A DNA stretch of 64,000 nucleotides from an uncultured Lachnospiraceae bacterium (GCA_934317845.1 CAKRES010000006.1:62001-126000); one strand, 5' to 3'; counted from the stretch's first letter, positions 41,464 to 51,402 are shown. Numbers and translations are program-made. The notes: generated by a model not told the origin, from the letters alone.

Positions 41464-41601
41464 TGTGTGTTAAGAAATTCGTAAGCTTTCGTAAGATTTG
41501 TGAAAAGACATCGGTTTCACTGTTGTGTTATACTTGATAAAACAAAGAAATTGCTGAGCAGGCAGATGAGGATCGTTATAATACGATAAAGGAGGATGAC
41601 T

Positions 41602-42708
41602 ATGAAAAAACGATGGCTGAGTTTATTGTTAGGGTGCGTGTTGTTATGCAGCATGGGGACAGTTTATGCGGAGGAAGAAACAAAAACGGAAGAAGCAGTA
41701 AAGCCGGCATATCTGACTCGTGCAGTTACGGAAGCTACAGTGGAGATTACCGCATATCAGGGAACAGATGCCAATGTAGTAGTGCCGTCTGTGATCGATG
41801 GAAAGACCGTGGTGGGCATTGCAGAAGGGGCATTTAAAGAAAAGGAACAGATAACCAGCGTGACACTTCCGGCTAATATCAGCACAGTGCCGGAATATGC
41901 ATTTGCGGAGTGTCCGGCACTGAAAAATGTAGTGCTGCAGGCAGCTCAGGTGACAGTCGGAGCCTATGCATTTTATAATTGTGCGGCACTGACAACTGTA
42001 CAGACGACCGGAAACATTGATTCTGTAGGAAACGGTGCATTTTATAATTGTGTTTCTCTGGTGGATGTGCAAACTAACGGTGGAATCAGGCGGATTGGGA
42101 AGTATGGTTTCAGGGGCTGCCAGAGTCTTGTGGATCTGGATATCAGAAAAACAAGCAAGATCGGTGCGTATGCCTTTTTCTCCTGCTCCCAGCTAACGAG
42201 CGTGACTGCAGGGAAGATGTTAAACAGCATTGGAAAAAATGCTTTTTTAGATACCAGTGAAAAACTCGTGCTTACGGTATCCAAAAAATCCAAGCTGCTT
42301 ACCTATGCGAAACGTAATCAACTGAACTATCGTTATGATGATAACACGTTGTTAGAAGACGAGGAGGTCATTTATAAAAAAGGGCAGTACCGCATCTTGC
42401 GTTCAGACAAGAAGAAAGGCACCTGCATTTTTTTAAATCCGTGCGACAAGGAACTATCTACTTTTACTATTCCAAATGCGATCAAAGTAAATGGAGTTTC
42501 CTATAAGGTAGTGAAGATTGCAGATTATGCATTTTTTTCACTGAAGAATCTGCGACAGGTGACGGTGGGAAAGCAGGTCAGACAGGTTGGAAGCGGAGCA
42601 TTTGCCTACTGTAACCGTTTGAGTAAGGTAACGTTTCACAATAAAAAGGTAGTGATCTTGTCAGACAGCTTTGAATATTCCAAAAAAGCGAAGATCATAA
42701 AAAAATGA
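41602..42708 (+). CDS. secreted BspA-like leucine-rich repeat protein
   Basis: A 368-residue exported protein with a signal peptide (about 1-23, ending VYAEE) and about eight LRR_5 repeats with the C-x2-L and AF/YAF signatures (for example EYAFAECPALKNVVLQ). A middle segment without repeats (about 230-290) separates the last two. It has no anchor. The start at 41602 is set by AAAGGAGG at 41588-41595; the ATG at 41596 overlaps that site. A smaller relative of the product of the gene at 34248. Confidence 0.87.
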   Translation: MKKRWLSLLLGCVLLCSMGTVYAEEETKTEEAVKPAYLTRAVTEATVEITAYQGTDANVVVPSVIDGKTVVGIAEGAFKEKEQITSVTLPANISTVPEYAFAECPALKNVVLQAAQVTVGAYAFYNCAALTTVQTTGNIDSVGNGAFYNCVSLVDVQTNGGIRRIGKYGFRGCQSLVDLDIRKTSKIGAYAFFSCSQLTSVTAGKMLNSIGKNAFLDTSEKLVLTVSKKSKLLTYAKRNQLNYRYDDNTLLEDEEVIYKKGQYRILRSDKKKGTCIFLNPCDKELSTFTIPNAIKVNGVSYKVVKIADYAFFSLKNLRQVTVGKQVRQVGSGAFAYCNRLSKVTFHNKKVVILSDSFEYSKKAKIIKK

Positions 42709-42874
42709 TACAAAAAACCCTAAAACCCTCTTTTCTGGTTATGAGGTGCCTTCTTAAAAAAGGTTTCACTTTTTGGGAACGGTAGATCAGCCGGGAAAGG
42801 GGGTTTGTTTTACGTTGAAATATGTGCTATGATAGGACTAATTGACAAAACCAGATGCAGGGGAGCAAGAAACT

Positions 42875-43870
42875 ATGGATTATAAAAAACTGCTGGAAAT
42901 ATTAAGAGGACATCGGATCTGGATTCAGACGCATAACTTTCCTGATCCGGATGCGATCGCAAGTGCGTACGGGCTACAGTATTTTCTGGATTATTTTGGA
43001 ATTCCGTCAAAGATCTGTTACAACGGCAATGTGGATAAGATCAGTGTAAGCAAGATGATCTCTACCTTTCAGATTGAAATGAGTCCGATCGATGAGGTGC
43101 AGATCCGCACAGATGATTATGTGGTTTTAGTAGACGGACAGAAGTACAATGCCAATCTGACCGATATACCGGGGATTGAGGTGGCGGTGATCGATCATCA
43201 TAAAACAGTGAAATCCTGTGAATACTTATATAAGGATGTTCGTATCTGCGGTTCCTGTGCTACTTTGATCGCTCAGTACATCCGGGATGCAAAGGTACCG
43301 ATGACGAAAAAGGTTGCTTCCGTGCTTTCCTATGGACTGAAAATGGACACGGATTCCATGAACCGGGGAGTCACCAAGCTGGATATTGAGATGCTTGATT
43401 ATCTGTTTGATTATATGGATCGTGATCTTGTGCAAAGTCTCTATAATAATGAAATGGAGTTAAAGGACTTAAGAGCGTATGGAGCCGCCATTGAAAATAT
43501 CCAGATTTATGATTACATTGGACTGGCGCGAATTCCGTTTGATTGTCAGGATGCATTGATCGCTATGGTGTCAGATTTTATTTTGCGGTTGGATGCGGTA
43601 ACGATTGCTGTAATCTATGCAGAGCGAAATGGAGGACTGAAGTTTTCGGTGCGCAGCGAGGAGGCAGGAGTTCATGCCGGAGACTTGACGATGAAAGCAT
43701 TGAGCGGGATTGGTGATGGAGGTGGTCATTTTACGATGGCAGGAGGTTTTATGCCAAAGGCATCCCGTCTGGGTGAACCGTCTATTGAAGATCGTGCACT
43801 TTATGAACGTTTTTTAAATGCGGTGAGGGAACTAAAGAGAGAAGTCAAAGAAGAAAAGAAAGGACAGTAA
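42875..43870 (+). CDS. DHH-family phosphoesterase (NrnA-like)
   Basis: A 331-residue cytosolic phosphoesterase. DHH domain motifs HNFPDPDAIASA, VDGQ and IDHHK, and the DHHA1 motif GGGHFTMAGG near the C-terminus, give the two-manganese site. Relatives degrade short oligoribonucleotides, c-di-AMP-derived pApA, or 3'-phosphoadenosine 5'-phosphate. A cysQ-like gene 4 kb downstream acts on the last of these. A TTG at 42842 would add 11 residues, but GGGGAG at 42859 favours the ATG at 42875. Confidence 0.87.
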   Translation: MDYKKLLEILRGHRIWIQTHNFPDPDAIASAYGLQYFLDYFGIPSKICYNGNVDKISVSKMISTFQIEMSPIDEVQIRTDDYVVLVDGQKYNANLTDIPGIEVAVIDHHKTVKSCEYLYKDVRICGSCATLIAQYIRDAKVPMTKKVASVLSYGLKMDTDSMNRGVTKLDIEMLDYLFDYMDRDLVQSLYNNEMELKDLRAYGAAIENIQIYDYIGLARIPFDCQDALIAMVSDFILRLDAVTIAVIYAERNGGLKFSVRSEEAGVHAGDLTMKALSGIGDGGGHFTMAGGFMPKASRLGEPSIEDRALYERFLNAVRELKREVKEEKKGQ

Positions 43871-43871
43871 C

Positions 43872-45227
43872 ATGAGTGAGAAGAGAGGCAATTTTTCAGG
43901 TGGTGTAGGATTTGTACTGGCGGCAGCCGGTAGTGCGGTAGGACTTGGAAACCTGTGGCGTTTTCCATATCTGGCAGCACAGTATGGAGGTGGTATCTTC
44001 CTGCTGATCTATTTGATTTTGGCAGTGACGTTCGGTTTTGCACTGCTTGCGACGGAGATCGCGATCGGTAGAAAGACAAAGCAGAGTTCTATTACAGCAT
44101 ATGATCAGTTTCATAAAGGATTTTCGTGGATGGGATATCTTGGTTTTCTGATTCCTGCCATGATCCTTCCTTACTATTGTGTGATCGGTGGCTGGGTAGT
44201 GAAATACATGCTCGTATTTTTGACCGGACAGGGAAAGACTGCTGCGGCAGATACTTATTTTTCTTCATACGTGGGACAGACAGCACAACCACTGATTTTC
44301 TTTGGTTTGTTTTTAGTGATCACTGCGCTTGTTATTTTGGGTGGCGTGCAAAAGGGAATTGAGCGTGCCAGTAAATTTCTGATGCCGATCCTGGTGATCA
44401 TTTCCGTTCTGATCTGCATCTATGTGGCAACAATTGATGGGGCATTGGACGGCATCAAGTATTATCTGCTTCCGGATGTGCATAAGTTTTCTTTTAAAAC
44501 ATTCTGTGCTGCGATGGGACAGTTGTTTTTCTCCATGAGTATCGCAATGGGAATTATGGTATCCTACGGTTCTTATGTAAAGGATGAGGTAAATCTTTCC
44601 AAGTCGGTAAACCAGATTGAGATCTTTGACACAGCCGTTGCATTTATGGCAGGTTTTATGATCATTCCGGCTGTGTTTGTGTTCAGCGGGGAGGAAGGTT
44701 TAAAGAGCGGTGGTCCGGGTCTCATGTTTATGACACTTCCAAAGGTATTTGGACAGATGCCGGGCGGTCAGGTGATCGGTGCACTGTTCTTTGTACTGGT
44801 ATTCATGGCAGCAGTGACCAGCTCTATTTCTATTTTAGAGACAACCGTTTCCATGTTGATGGACAAATGGAAATTCTCTCGCGTGAGAGCAATTATTGTT
44901 TTGGGTGTATTCAGCTTATTGATGGGAATTCCATCCTCATTAGGATTTGGAATCTGGTCAGGTTTTACCGTATTAAAAATGGATATTCTAAGCTTTTTTG
45001 ATTTCCTGACAAACAGTGTCCTGATGCCGATCCTTGCATTTGGAACTTGTGTCCTTATTGGATGGGTCTGCAAAACAGGCTGTATTGAAGATGAGATTAC
45101 GAAGAATGGGGAACCGTTTGGAAGAAGAAAATTGTATCGTGTTATGATCAAGTATGTATGTCCGGTATGTCTGGTCATCATCTTTTTCTTCTACATTTTA
45201 GCACAGTTTGGAGTATTTACATTCTAA
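43872..45227 (+). CDS. sodium-dependent neurotransmitter-symporter family transporter
   Basis: A 451-residue membrane protein with about 11 helices of the NSS/SNF family (LeuT fold). It starts with the conserved GFVLAAAGSAVGLGNLWRFPY, which forms the sodium and substrate site. Probably imports an amino acid with sodium. It begins one base after the DHH gene, so both are on one transcript; the pncB gene follows after 16 bases. Confidence 0.93.
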   Translation: MSEKRGNFSGGVGFVLAAAGSAVGLGNLWRFPYLAAQYGGGIFLLIYLILAVTFGFALLATEIAIGRKTKQSSITAYDQFHKGFSWMGYLGFLIPAMILPYYCVIGGWVVKYMLVFLTGQGKTAAADTYFSSYVGQTAQPLIFFGLFLVITALVILGGVQKGIERASKFLMPILVIISVLICIYVATIDGALDGIKYYLLPDVHKFSFKTFCAAMGQLFFSMSIAMGIMVSYGSYVKDEVNLSKSVNQIEIFDTAVAFMAGFMIIPAVFVFSGEEGLKSGGPGLMFMTLPKVFGQMPGGQVIGALFFVLVFMAAVTSSISILETTVSMLMDKWKFSRVRAIIVLGVFSLLMGIPSSLGFGIWSGFTVLKMDILSFFDFLTNSVLMPILAFGTCVLIGWVCKTGCIEDEITKNGEPFGRRKLYRVMIKYVCPVCLVIIFFFYILAQFGVFTF

Positions 45228-45243
45228 AAGGAGGAAATACAAA

Positions 45244-46704
45244 ATGAAAAAAACACAGAGCAGTATGCGTAATTTGTCCATGGTTATGGATTTTTATGAA
45301 ATGACGATGAGCAATGGTTATTTTCTGGATCAGGACAAAGATACGAAGGTTGTGTTTGATGTATTTTACCGTAAAAATCCGGATAATGGTGGGTTTGCTA
45401 TTTTTACCGGATTGGAACAGATTGTGGAGTATATATTAGATCTTCACTTTGATGAAGAAGATATTGCGTATTTAAGAAGCCAGAAGATCTTTGATGAAAA
45501 ATTTTTACAATATCTGGCGGATTTTAAATTCCGTGGGGACATGTATGCCTTTGCGGAAGGAACGATCATGTATCCGAATGAACCCGTGATCACTGTGATC
45601 GCACCGCTCATTGATGCGCAGCTGATTGAAACTGCGATCCTGCTGCAGGTGAATCACCAATCTCTGATCGCGACCAAAACCCGTCGTATCGTAAAAGCGG
45701 CGCAGGGACGTGCTGTTTCTGATTTTGGTGCACGCAGAGCCCATAATATGGATGCTGCTGTATACGGAGGAAGAGCTGCATACATCGGAGGTGCGGTAGG
45801 TACTGCAACGGTGCTTTCCGGACAGATGTTTGATATTCCGGTCAGCGGTACAATGGCACACAGCTTTGTGATGTTTTATCAGGATGAATATACGGCATTT
45901 AAAAAATATGCAGAGACTTATCCTGATAACACCGTACTGTTAGTGGACACGTATGATGTATTAAAGAGTGGTATTCCAAATGCGATCCGTGTGGCAAAAG
46001 AAATATTGGAACCGATGGGGAAACGTTTAAAGGGGATCCGTATTGACAGTGGTGATCTGGCATATCTGACTAAAAAAACGAGAAAGAAACTTGACGAAGC
46101 CGGACTTACGGATTGCAAGATCATCATTTCCAACAGTCTCGACGAATTTACGATCACATCCATTTTAAATCAGGGCGGTCAGGTGGACAGCTTTGGTGTT
46201 GGAGAGCGTCTGATCACAGCGCGGTCAGAGCCGGTCTTTGGGGCTGTTTATAAGCTTGCTGCAGTAGAAGAAGATGGAGTGTTACAGCCACGCATCAAGA
46301 TTTCTGAAAATGTAGAAAAGATTACAAATCCGGGACTGAAAAAAGTTTATCGTATTATTGATGAGGAAGGGCGTGCGATTGCAGATATGATCTCAAAGGC
46401 GGAAGAAGAGATCGATATGAGCCAACCGTTCCGCTATGTCGATCCGGTGAAACCGTGGAAGAACCGCTATTTTGAGCATTGTAAGGCGGTACCGCTGCAA
46501 AAGCAGGTATTTAAAGACGGAGAGCTTGTGATGGAGCTTCCAAATTTAAAGGAGATCGCAGATTATGTCAGACGACAGCTTTCTGAGGAGATCTGGGAGG
46601 AAGAACAGCGGTTTGAATATCCACATTTGCACTATATGGATATGACGCCGGATTATTATGAAATGAAAATGCAGTTGTTAGATGACTCCAGAGTGGAGGA
46701 GTAA
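45244..46704 (+). CDS. pncB: nicotinate phosphoribosyltransferase
   Basis: A 486-residue enzyme of NAD salvage making nicotinate mononucleotide from nicotinate and PRPP. Type pattern: MVMDFYEMTMSNGYF at the N-terminus, the phosphate-binding SGTMAHSFV with catalytic His near residue 205, and the RIDSGDLAYL core. The length fits the Firmicute form. AAAAGGAGG at 45228 sets the ATG at 45244; upstream codons belong to the overlap with the transporter gene. Confidence 0.94.
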   Translation: MKKTQSSMRNLSMVMDFYEMTMSNGYFLDQDKDTKVVFDVFYRKNPDNGGFAIFTGLEQIVEYILDLHFDEEDIAYLRSQKIFDEKFLQYLADFKFRGDMYAFAEGTIMYPNEPVITVIAPLIDAQLIETAILLQVNHQSLIATKTRRIVKAAQGRAVSDFGARRAHNMDAAVYGGRAAYIGGAVGTATVLSGQMFDIPVSGTMAHSFVMFYQDEYTAFKKYAETYPDNTVLLVDTYDVLKSGIPNAIRVAKEILEPMGKRLKGIRIDSGDLAYLTKKTRKKLDEAGLTDCKIIISNSLDEFTITSILNQGGQVDSFGVGERLITARSEPVFGAVYKLAAVEEDGVLQPRIKISENVEKITNPGLKKVYRIIDEEGRAIADMISKAEEEIDMSQPFRYVDPVKPWKNRYFEHCKAVPLQKQVFKDGELVMELPNLKEIADYVRRQLSEEIWEEEQRFEYPHLHYMDMTPDYYEMKMQLLDDSRVEE

Positions 46705-46721
46705 AGAAAAGGGGGATTTCT

Positions 46722-47663
46722 ATGGCAAAGACCAACGGTAAGCTGCCTTCTACCAATGGGGTAGATACGCTTCATGTGACGATCTGGACACCGGATGATC
46801 AAGAGGTAGTTGGCGTGGTGCAGATTTCACATGGCATGATCGAATATATAGACCGCTACGACCGCTTTGCACGTTTTTTAAATGAGCATGGTTATGTGGT
46901 AGTGGGAAATGACCACTTAGGGCATGGACAGACAGCAAAGAACGAAGAAGAGCTTGGCTATATGAATGCAAAAGATCCGAGTGCTACGCTGGTACATGAT
47001 CTGAAACGGGTGAGCCATTGTATTAAAAAGCGTTACCCATCGGTGCCGTTTTTTCTGCTGGGACATAGTATGGGATCGTTCCTTGCCAGACGTTATGCCA
47101 GTTTGTATGGATCAGAGCTTGATGGTTTGCTGTTACTTGGAACGGGAAATCAGTCAAAAGCAACACTGATGGCAGCGTATAGTGTACTTTCTCTTTTGGA
47201 AAAACGGTATGGGTCAAGACACCGGAGTCGGTTGATGGAGGTGTTGGCATTTGGACCATACCAGCTTCCGCTTTTGTTTGAACCATCATTACATGCGTGG
47301 GTCACTAGGGATGATAAGATTTTAGATGCATACGATCATGATCCATTTTGTACCTTTTTATTTACGTTAAAGGGTTACCGGGCATTGTTTGATACCCTCC
47401 GTTTTATCGAAGAAAAACATAATATAGACCGGATCCCTAAAGAGCTTCCTGTCTATATCACAGGAGGATCGAAGGATCCGGTAGGACACTATGGAAAAGA
47501 TATTGAGGCCCTTGCTTCTTGCTACCGTAACCATCATATGACGGATGTGACCAGTCGCGTGATGCCATTTGCCAGACATGAGTTGTTAAATGAATTGCAG
47601 TACGAGCTGACACAGGAGGAGATCCTTGCGTGGCTGCAACAAAAGACAGAGGAAGCACAGTGA
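46722..47663 (+). CDS. alpha/beta hydrolase, monoacylglycerol lipase-like
   Basis: A 313-residue serine hydrolase of the lysophospholipase/monoglyceride lipase group. Nucleophile elbow GHSMGS near residue 115 gives the Ser; Asp is in SKDPVG and His in RHELLNE. No signal peptide, so it is intracellular. Follows pncB after 17 bases. Substrate probably a lysolipid or monoacylglycerol; not certain. Confidence 0.88.
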   Translation: MAKTNGKLPSTNGVDTLHVTIWTPDDQEVVGVVQISHGMIEYIDRYDRFARFLNEHGYVVVGNDHLGHGQTAKNEEELGYMNAKDPSATLVHDLKRVSHCIKKRYPSVPFFLLGHSMGSFLARRYASLYGSELDGLLLLGTGNQSKATLMAAYSVLSLLEKRYGSRHRSRLMEVLAFGPYQLPLLFEPSLHAWVTRDDKILDAYDHDPFCTFLFTLKGYRALFDTLRFIEEKHNIDRIPKELPVYITGGSKDPVGHYGKDIEALASCYRNHHMTDVTSRVMPFARHELLNELQYELTQEEILAWLQQKTEEAQ

Positions 47664-47696
47664 AGTAAGCAGAGAAATATGCTTTAAGGAGGAACT

Positions 47697-48482
47697 ATGG
47701 ACGAAGCAAAGGTTCTGGAAGTAACAAAAAAACTGGCGGTAGCAGCTGGAAAAGAAATTATGAAGGTGTACGAAACGGATTTTACCGTGGACTATAAAGA
47801 GGATCATTCCCCGCTTACGATGGCAGATCGTAATGCCAATGAAGTGATTGTTTCCGGACTGAAGAAAGCATTTCCTTCCTGCGCGATCCTGTCAGAGGAG
47901 GAGAAGGATGACCTTAGCAGACGGGAAAAGGAATATTGTTTTATTGTTGATCCGTTAGATGGAACGAAAGAATTTGTTAACCGGAATGGACAGTTTACAG
48001 TAAATATTGCGTTGACAAGAAAAGGTATGCCTGTTACGGGGGTGATCTATGTCCCGGTAACAAAAGAACTATATTATGCAGGTGTGAATGTAGGGGCATT
48101 TAAAGTTTGTGAAACGCTCGACGAGATCCGCCTGCATGTGACGGACAAATGCAAGGAGCTGGTTGTGGTAGGAAGCCGCTCCCACGCAACAAAGGAAGAA
48201 CAGGAATTACTTGCAGCGCATAAAGCGGTAATTGCAGAGACCCTAAGTGCCGGAAGCTCGATTAAGGGCTGCATGGTTGCAGAGGGCATGGCGGATGTGT
48301 ATTATCGTTTTGGACCGACCTGTGAATGGGATACGGCAGCCATGCACTGTATTGCGCAGTGTGCCGGAGCACAGATCGGACAGCTGGATGGAACACCACT
48401 TACTTACAACCGTGAGAATACGTTAAATGCCAAAGGCTTTTATATTGTAAACCGCAAGGAGAATGTTTGGCTGAAACAGTAA
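47697..48482 (+). CDS. cysQ: 3'(2'),5'-bisphosphate nucleotidase (CysQ-like)
   Basis: A 261-residue magnesium/lithium-sensitive phosphatase of the inositol monophosphatase superfamily. Motifs: SEEEKDD, the DPLDGTKEF metal loop, and the C-terminal CEWDTAA. It removes the 3'-phosphate from PAP, a by-product of sulfate activation and of acyl-carrier-protein loading. The next gene starts 13 bases later. In some surface-polymer clusters CysQ-like enzymes instead act on sugar phosphates. Confidence 0.88.
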   Translation: MDEAKVLEVTKKLAVAAGKEIMKVYETDFTVDYKEDHSPLTMADRNANEVIVSGLKKAFPSCAILSEEEKDDLSRREKEYCFIVDPLDGTKEFVNRNGQFTVNIALTRKGMPVTGVIYVPVTKELYYAGVNVGAFKVCETLDEIRLHVTDKCKELVVVGSRSHATKEEQELLAAHKAVIAETLSAGSSIKGCMVAEGMADVYYRFGPTCEWDTAAMHCIAQCAGAQIGQLDGTPLTYNRENTLNAKGFYIVNRKENVWLKQ

Positions 48483-48495
48483 AGGGGGAACATCC

Positions 48496-49620
48496 ATGAA
48501 GGCAGAAGAATTTGTGCGTGTGCTGCAAAGTGATTTTTATACCGGAGTGCCGGATTCCTTGCTGCAGCCGCTTTGCAATTATTTGATGAAACACTATGGT
48601 GTTGATAAAAAACATCATGTGATCGGTGCGAATGAAGGAAATTGTGTCGCAATGGCGGCAGGCTATCATCTGGCAACCGGAAAATATCCGGTCGTTTACA
48701 TGCAGAACAGCGGAGAGGGAAATGCGGTGAATCCGATCGCATCCTTACTGAATGAAAAGGTTTATGCGATTCCTGCTATTTTTGTGGTAGGCTGGCGGGG
48801 GGAGCCGGGAAAAAAGGACGAGCCGCAGCATATATTCCAGGGAGAGATTACCCGCTCGTTATTGTCGTTATTGTCGATCGAATCATATGTGGTGGGAAAA
48901 GAGACGACGGTTACAGAGCTTACCAGGGTAAGGGCGTCCTTTGAAGAACAATTGTCTAAAGGGCAGAGTGTGGCATTTGTAATACAAAAGGGAGCTTTGA
49001 CGAATGACGAAGAAATGGTCTATTCCAACGCTTACCATATGACCAGAGAAGCTGTGGTGCGTGCTGTGTCAGAAGTTGCAAAGGAAGATCCGATCGTTTC
49101 CACAACAGGAAAGGCGAGCAGAGAATTATTTGAAGCAAGAGAAGCCAGAGGGGAAGGCCATCAGTATGATTTCTTGACCGTAGGATCCATGGGGCATGCG
49201 TCTTCCATTGCGTGTGCAATCGCAGCACAAAAGCCGGAAACAAAGATTTGGTGTGTGGATGGAGATGGTGCGCTCATTATGCATATGGGTGCAATGGCTG
49301 TCGTGGGACGGCTGCAGCCGGATAATCTCGTTCATATTCTCATCAACAATGAAGCACATGAAACCGTAGGAGGACTGCCGACGGCAGCGGATGCGGTGTC
49401 CCTGTCAGAAATTGCGAAGGCGTGTGGGTATCAGGTGATCCCTAAAGTTGAGGAGGAAGCAGAGCTTTTGGAGGCATTAAAGAAATGCAGGGATAGCAGG
49501 AAGCTTACCTTTTTGGAGGTGGACTGTGCGTTAGGTGCCAGAGCTGATCTGGGGCGTCCGACCACCAGTGCCAGAGAAAATAAAGAGCAGTTTATGCAAT
49601 ATTTAAAGCAGCGTCTGTAA
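48496..49620 (+). CDS. aepY: phosphonopyruvate decarboxylase-like ThDP enzyme
   Basis: A 374-residue thiamine-diphosphate enzyme. N-terminal pyrimidine-binding domain (TGVPDSLLQP, then GANEGNCVAMAAGYHLATGK with the catalytic Glu), C-terminal ThDP/magnesium domain (GDGALIMHMGA...NNEAHETVGG). AepY turns phosphonopyruvate into phosphonoacetaldehyde. Its usual partners, PEP mutase and an aminotransferase, are not in this window; the neighbour is cysQ. A sulfopyruvate decarboxylase role is a possible alternative. Confidence 0.85.
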   Translation: MKAEEFVRVLQSDFYTGVPDSLLQPLCNYLMKHYGVDKKHHVIGANEGNCVAMAAGYHLATGKYPVVYMQNSGEGNAVNPIASLLNEKVYAIPAIFVVGWRGEPGKKDEPQHIFQGEITRSLLSLLSIESYVVGKETTVTELTRVRASFEEQLSKGQSVAFVIQKGALTNDEEMVYSNAYHMTREAVVRAVSEVAKEDPIVSTTGKASRELFEAREARGEGHQYDFLTVGSMGHASSIACAIAAQKPETKIWCVDGDGALIMHMGAMAVVGRLQPDNLVHILINNEAHETVGGLPTAADAVSLSEIAKACGYQVIPKVEEEAELLEALKKCRDSRKLTFLEVDCALGARADLGRPTTSARENKEQFMQYLKQRL

Positions 49621-49633
49621 ACGCTGCTTTTTT
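49605..49633 (+). terminator. rho-independent terminator overlapping the aepY stop
   Basis: Stem AAAGCAGCGT / ACGCTGCTTT with a six-base loop and T run; the stop codon lies inside the loop. Confidence 0.9.
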
Positions 49634-49640
49634 ATAGTTG

Positions 49641-50234
49641 TTATTCTTTGATGATCTGATAGTGATTTTGTTCAACGGAAAGAATGATGAATCCACAGTT
49701 TTTCTGAAGTCCCCCATCCCAGTAATCTTTGATTGCATTTTGTTTGACATGGTGCATGAAAGCTTTATTGACAGCTCCGTGTGCCGTGATCATGACGCGG
49801 GTATACGTTTTGGAGAGCGGTTCGATCACCTGTGTCATAAATTCTCCTGCCCGTTTGCACACGTCTTCAAAGGATTCTCCGCCCGGAGCCGGTTGAAAAA
49901 GCTCTGGTCGGGTAAAGAAATAGTGAAATGGATCATTTTCATTTTCAAATAGTTCTTTTGCACTTTTTCCTTCGTAAGTTCCGAAAGAAATTTCTCGGAT
50001 GCGGTCATCCCGGATGATCGGAATATTGCGGTGACCGCGGATCAGGCAGGCGGTTTCGTAAGCGCGGATCAGGGGAGAGGAATAGATGCAGTCAAAATGT
50101 GTATAATCAAGCTCGGTTCCAAGCTGTCCGGCAAGCTCCCTCCCTTTTTCATCTAATTCAATATCTGTATTTCCCTGTAGCAGTCCAAGACTGTTCCATT
50201 TGGTTTCTCCGTGACGTACAATATATAATTCCAT
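49641..50234 (-). CDS. histidine phosphatase family protein
   Basis: A 197-residue phosphoglycerate mutase-like phosphatase. The catalytic RHGE tetrad starts at residue 7 (IVRHGETKWN), and the second His is in ITAHGAVN near residue 152. Possible substrates are a phospho-sugar or the alpha-ribazole phosphate of cobalamin synthesis; there is no context to decide. It starts 13 bases after the DUF4317 gene, so the two form a minus-strand operon. Confidence 0.88.
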   Translation of the reverse strand: MELYIVRHGETKWNSLGLLQGNTDIELDEKGRELAGQLGTELDYTHFDCIYSSPLIRAYETACLIRGHRNIPIIRDDRIREISFGTYEGKSAKELFENENDPFHYFFTRPELFQPAPGGESFEDVCKRAGEFMTQVIEPLSKTYTRVMITAHGAVNKAFMHHVKQNAIKDYWDGGLQKNCGFIILSVEQNHYQIIKE

Positions 50235-50247
50235 TGGATTTCTCCTC

Positions 50248-51402
50248 CTATTCCTCTTTTTGACTGTTTCGGATCATGTTTCCGGTCTGGCAGCGGATGC
50301 CATTTACTGCAACCTGATCGTTGATCTCGATCACCAGACAGGGAATCCCATCTACCATTTTGGTTTCCACAAGATCGGTACGCTCCGGATTGACCTGGAT
50401 CGTAACATCCGGTGTTTTGATCTCAAATTTTCTCGGACTGTAAATATTCGTTGCCAGAAGCGGAGTGTCCTTGGTGATCGTATCATCGTATTCCTGCTCA
50501 AATGTAGTGATCTGTTCTCTTGCTACGCCACTTTGGGCAAGAATATTTTTTACTTCAGTTTTGTCTAATACAACAGGCTCCGGATCATCTTTTTTTTCTG
50601 CCACCAGATCATTGATGTTAGTGTGGATGCTTTTGATCGTTTCAAACTCACAGTCGCTTCCGAGACTTTCCTCGATCATGGTGTTAAAGGTATTTTTCTG
50701 TTCCTTGGCAGGCAACGGAACCCGGCAGCCGAGCACCAGCTCTGTGATCGCTGTGCTGATCTCCTCCGGATTTTTGGAATAGTAAAGCAGGTGGTGGATA
50801 TCGGTATTGCGGTCATTAAAGGCAGGAAACGTAAATCCCAGCATAGGAGGCTGTACCATCATGTCACGCACACTATTTTCAATGTTATTTGTCACAGCGT
50901 TATAGTGAAGTCCCGGCTTGCTCGGCTTGATCGGGCAAATGCTGCATAAAAGGAAGGAGTGCACATAATCAGAAGCATCCTCCATGCCGAAGCCGTCCGA
51001 TGTAACCGCCGGAATGTCATAGGCATTGTAGATCAGGATGATATAGTAATTATCCGGATAATCCAAGTGTGCAATGATCTTGTCATAAAAGGCGTCGATC
51101 ACGTCCGTATCCTTTAATTCGCTTCGTAATAACTGCATTAGAAAATGCTGGGTTCCGCCGTCTTGTTCTTCCTCTCCCGGAAATTCCATATGCAACAGAT
51201 TCTTTCCCAATGTACCGGACAGTGTTTTTTTGAAAATGTCCAGATATTTGAAGCGTGCTTCCTCGTCCAGAGATAAAAAGGCATCCTTGATCTCTACTTT
51301 TTTATTTTTATCCGGATCGACAAAGCATCCGCAGATTCTTGTAATACATTGATTTTCTTTTGTATAAAGACGTTTGATCTCGTTAATTTCCTTGCGGTTC
51401 AT
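50248..51402 (-). CDS. DUF4317 domain protein
   Basis: A 384-residue cytosolic protein that I recognise as DUF4317, a family of Clostridia with unknown function. It opens with MNRKEINEIKRLYTKENQCI and has a conserved cysteine-containing GCFVD motif. Predicted mixed alpha/beta, no membrane segment. It is first in a two-gene operon with a histidine phosphatase. Confidence 0.82.
   Translation of the reverse strand: MNRKEINEIKRLYTKENQCITRICGCFVDPDKNKKVEIKDAFLSLDEEARFKYLDIFKKTLSGTLGKNLLHMEFPGEEEQDGGTQHFLMQLLRSELKDTDVIDAFYDKIIAHLDYPDNYYIILIYNAYDIPAVTSDGFGMEDASDYVHSFLLCSICPIKPSKPGLHYNAVTNNIENSVRDMMVQPPMLGFTFPAFNDRNTDIHHLLYYSKNPEEISTAITELVLGCRVPLPAKEQKNTFNTMIEESLGSDCEFETIKSIHTNINDLVAEKKDDPEPVVLDKTEVKNILAQSGVAREQITTFEQEYDDTITKDTPLLATNIYSPRKFEIKTPDVTIQVNPERTDLVETKMVDGIPCLVIEINDQVAVNGIRCQTGNMIRNSQKEE

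Noticed and set aside
42709..42874. Terminator or small RNA between the repeat protein and the DHH gene
   Set aside because: C-rich and A/T-run sequence, but no stem of useful length was found.
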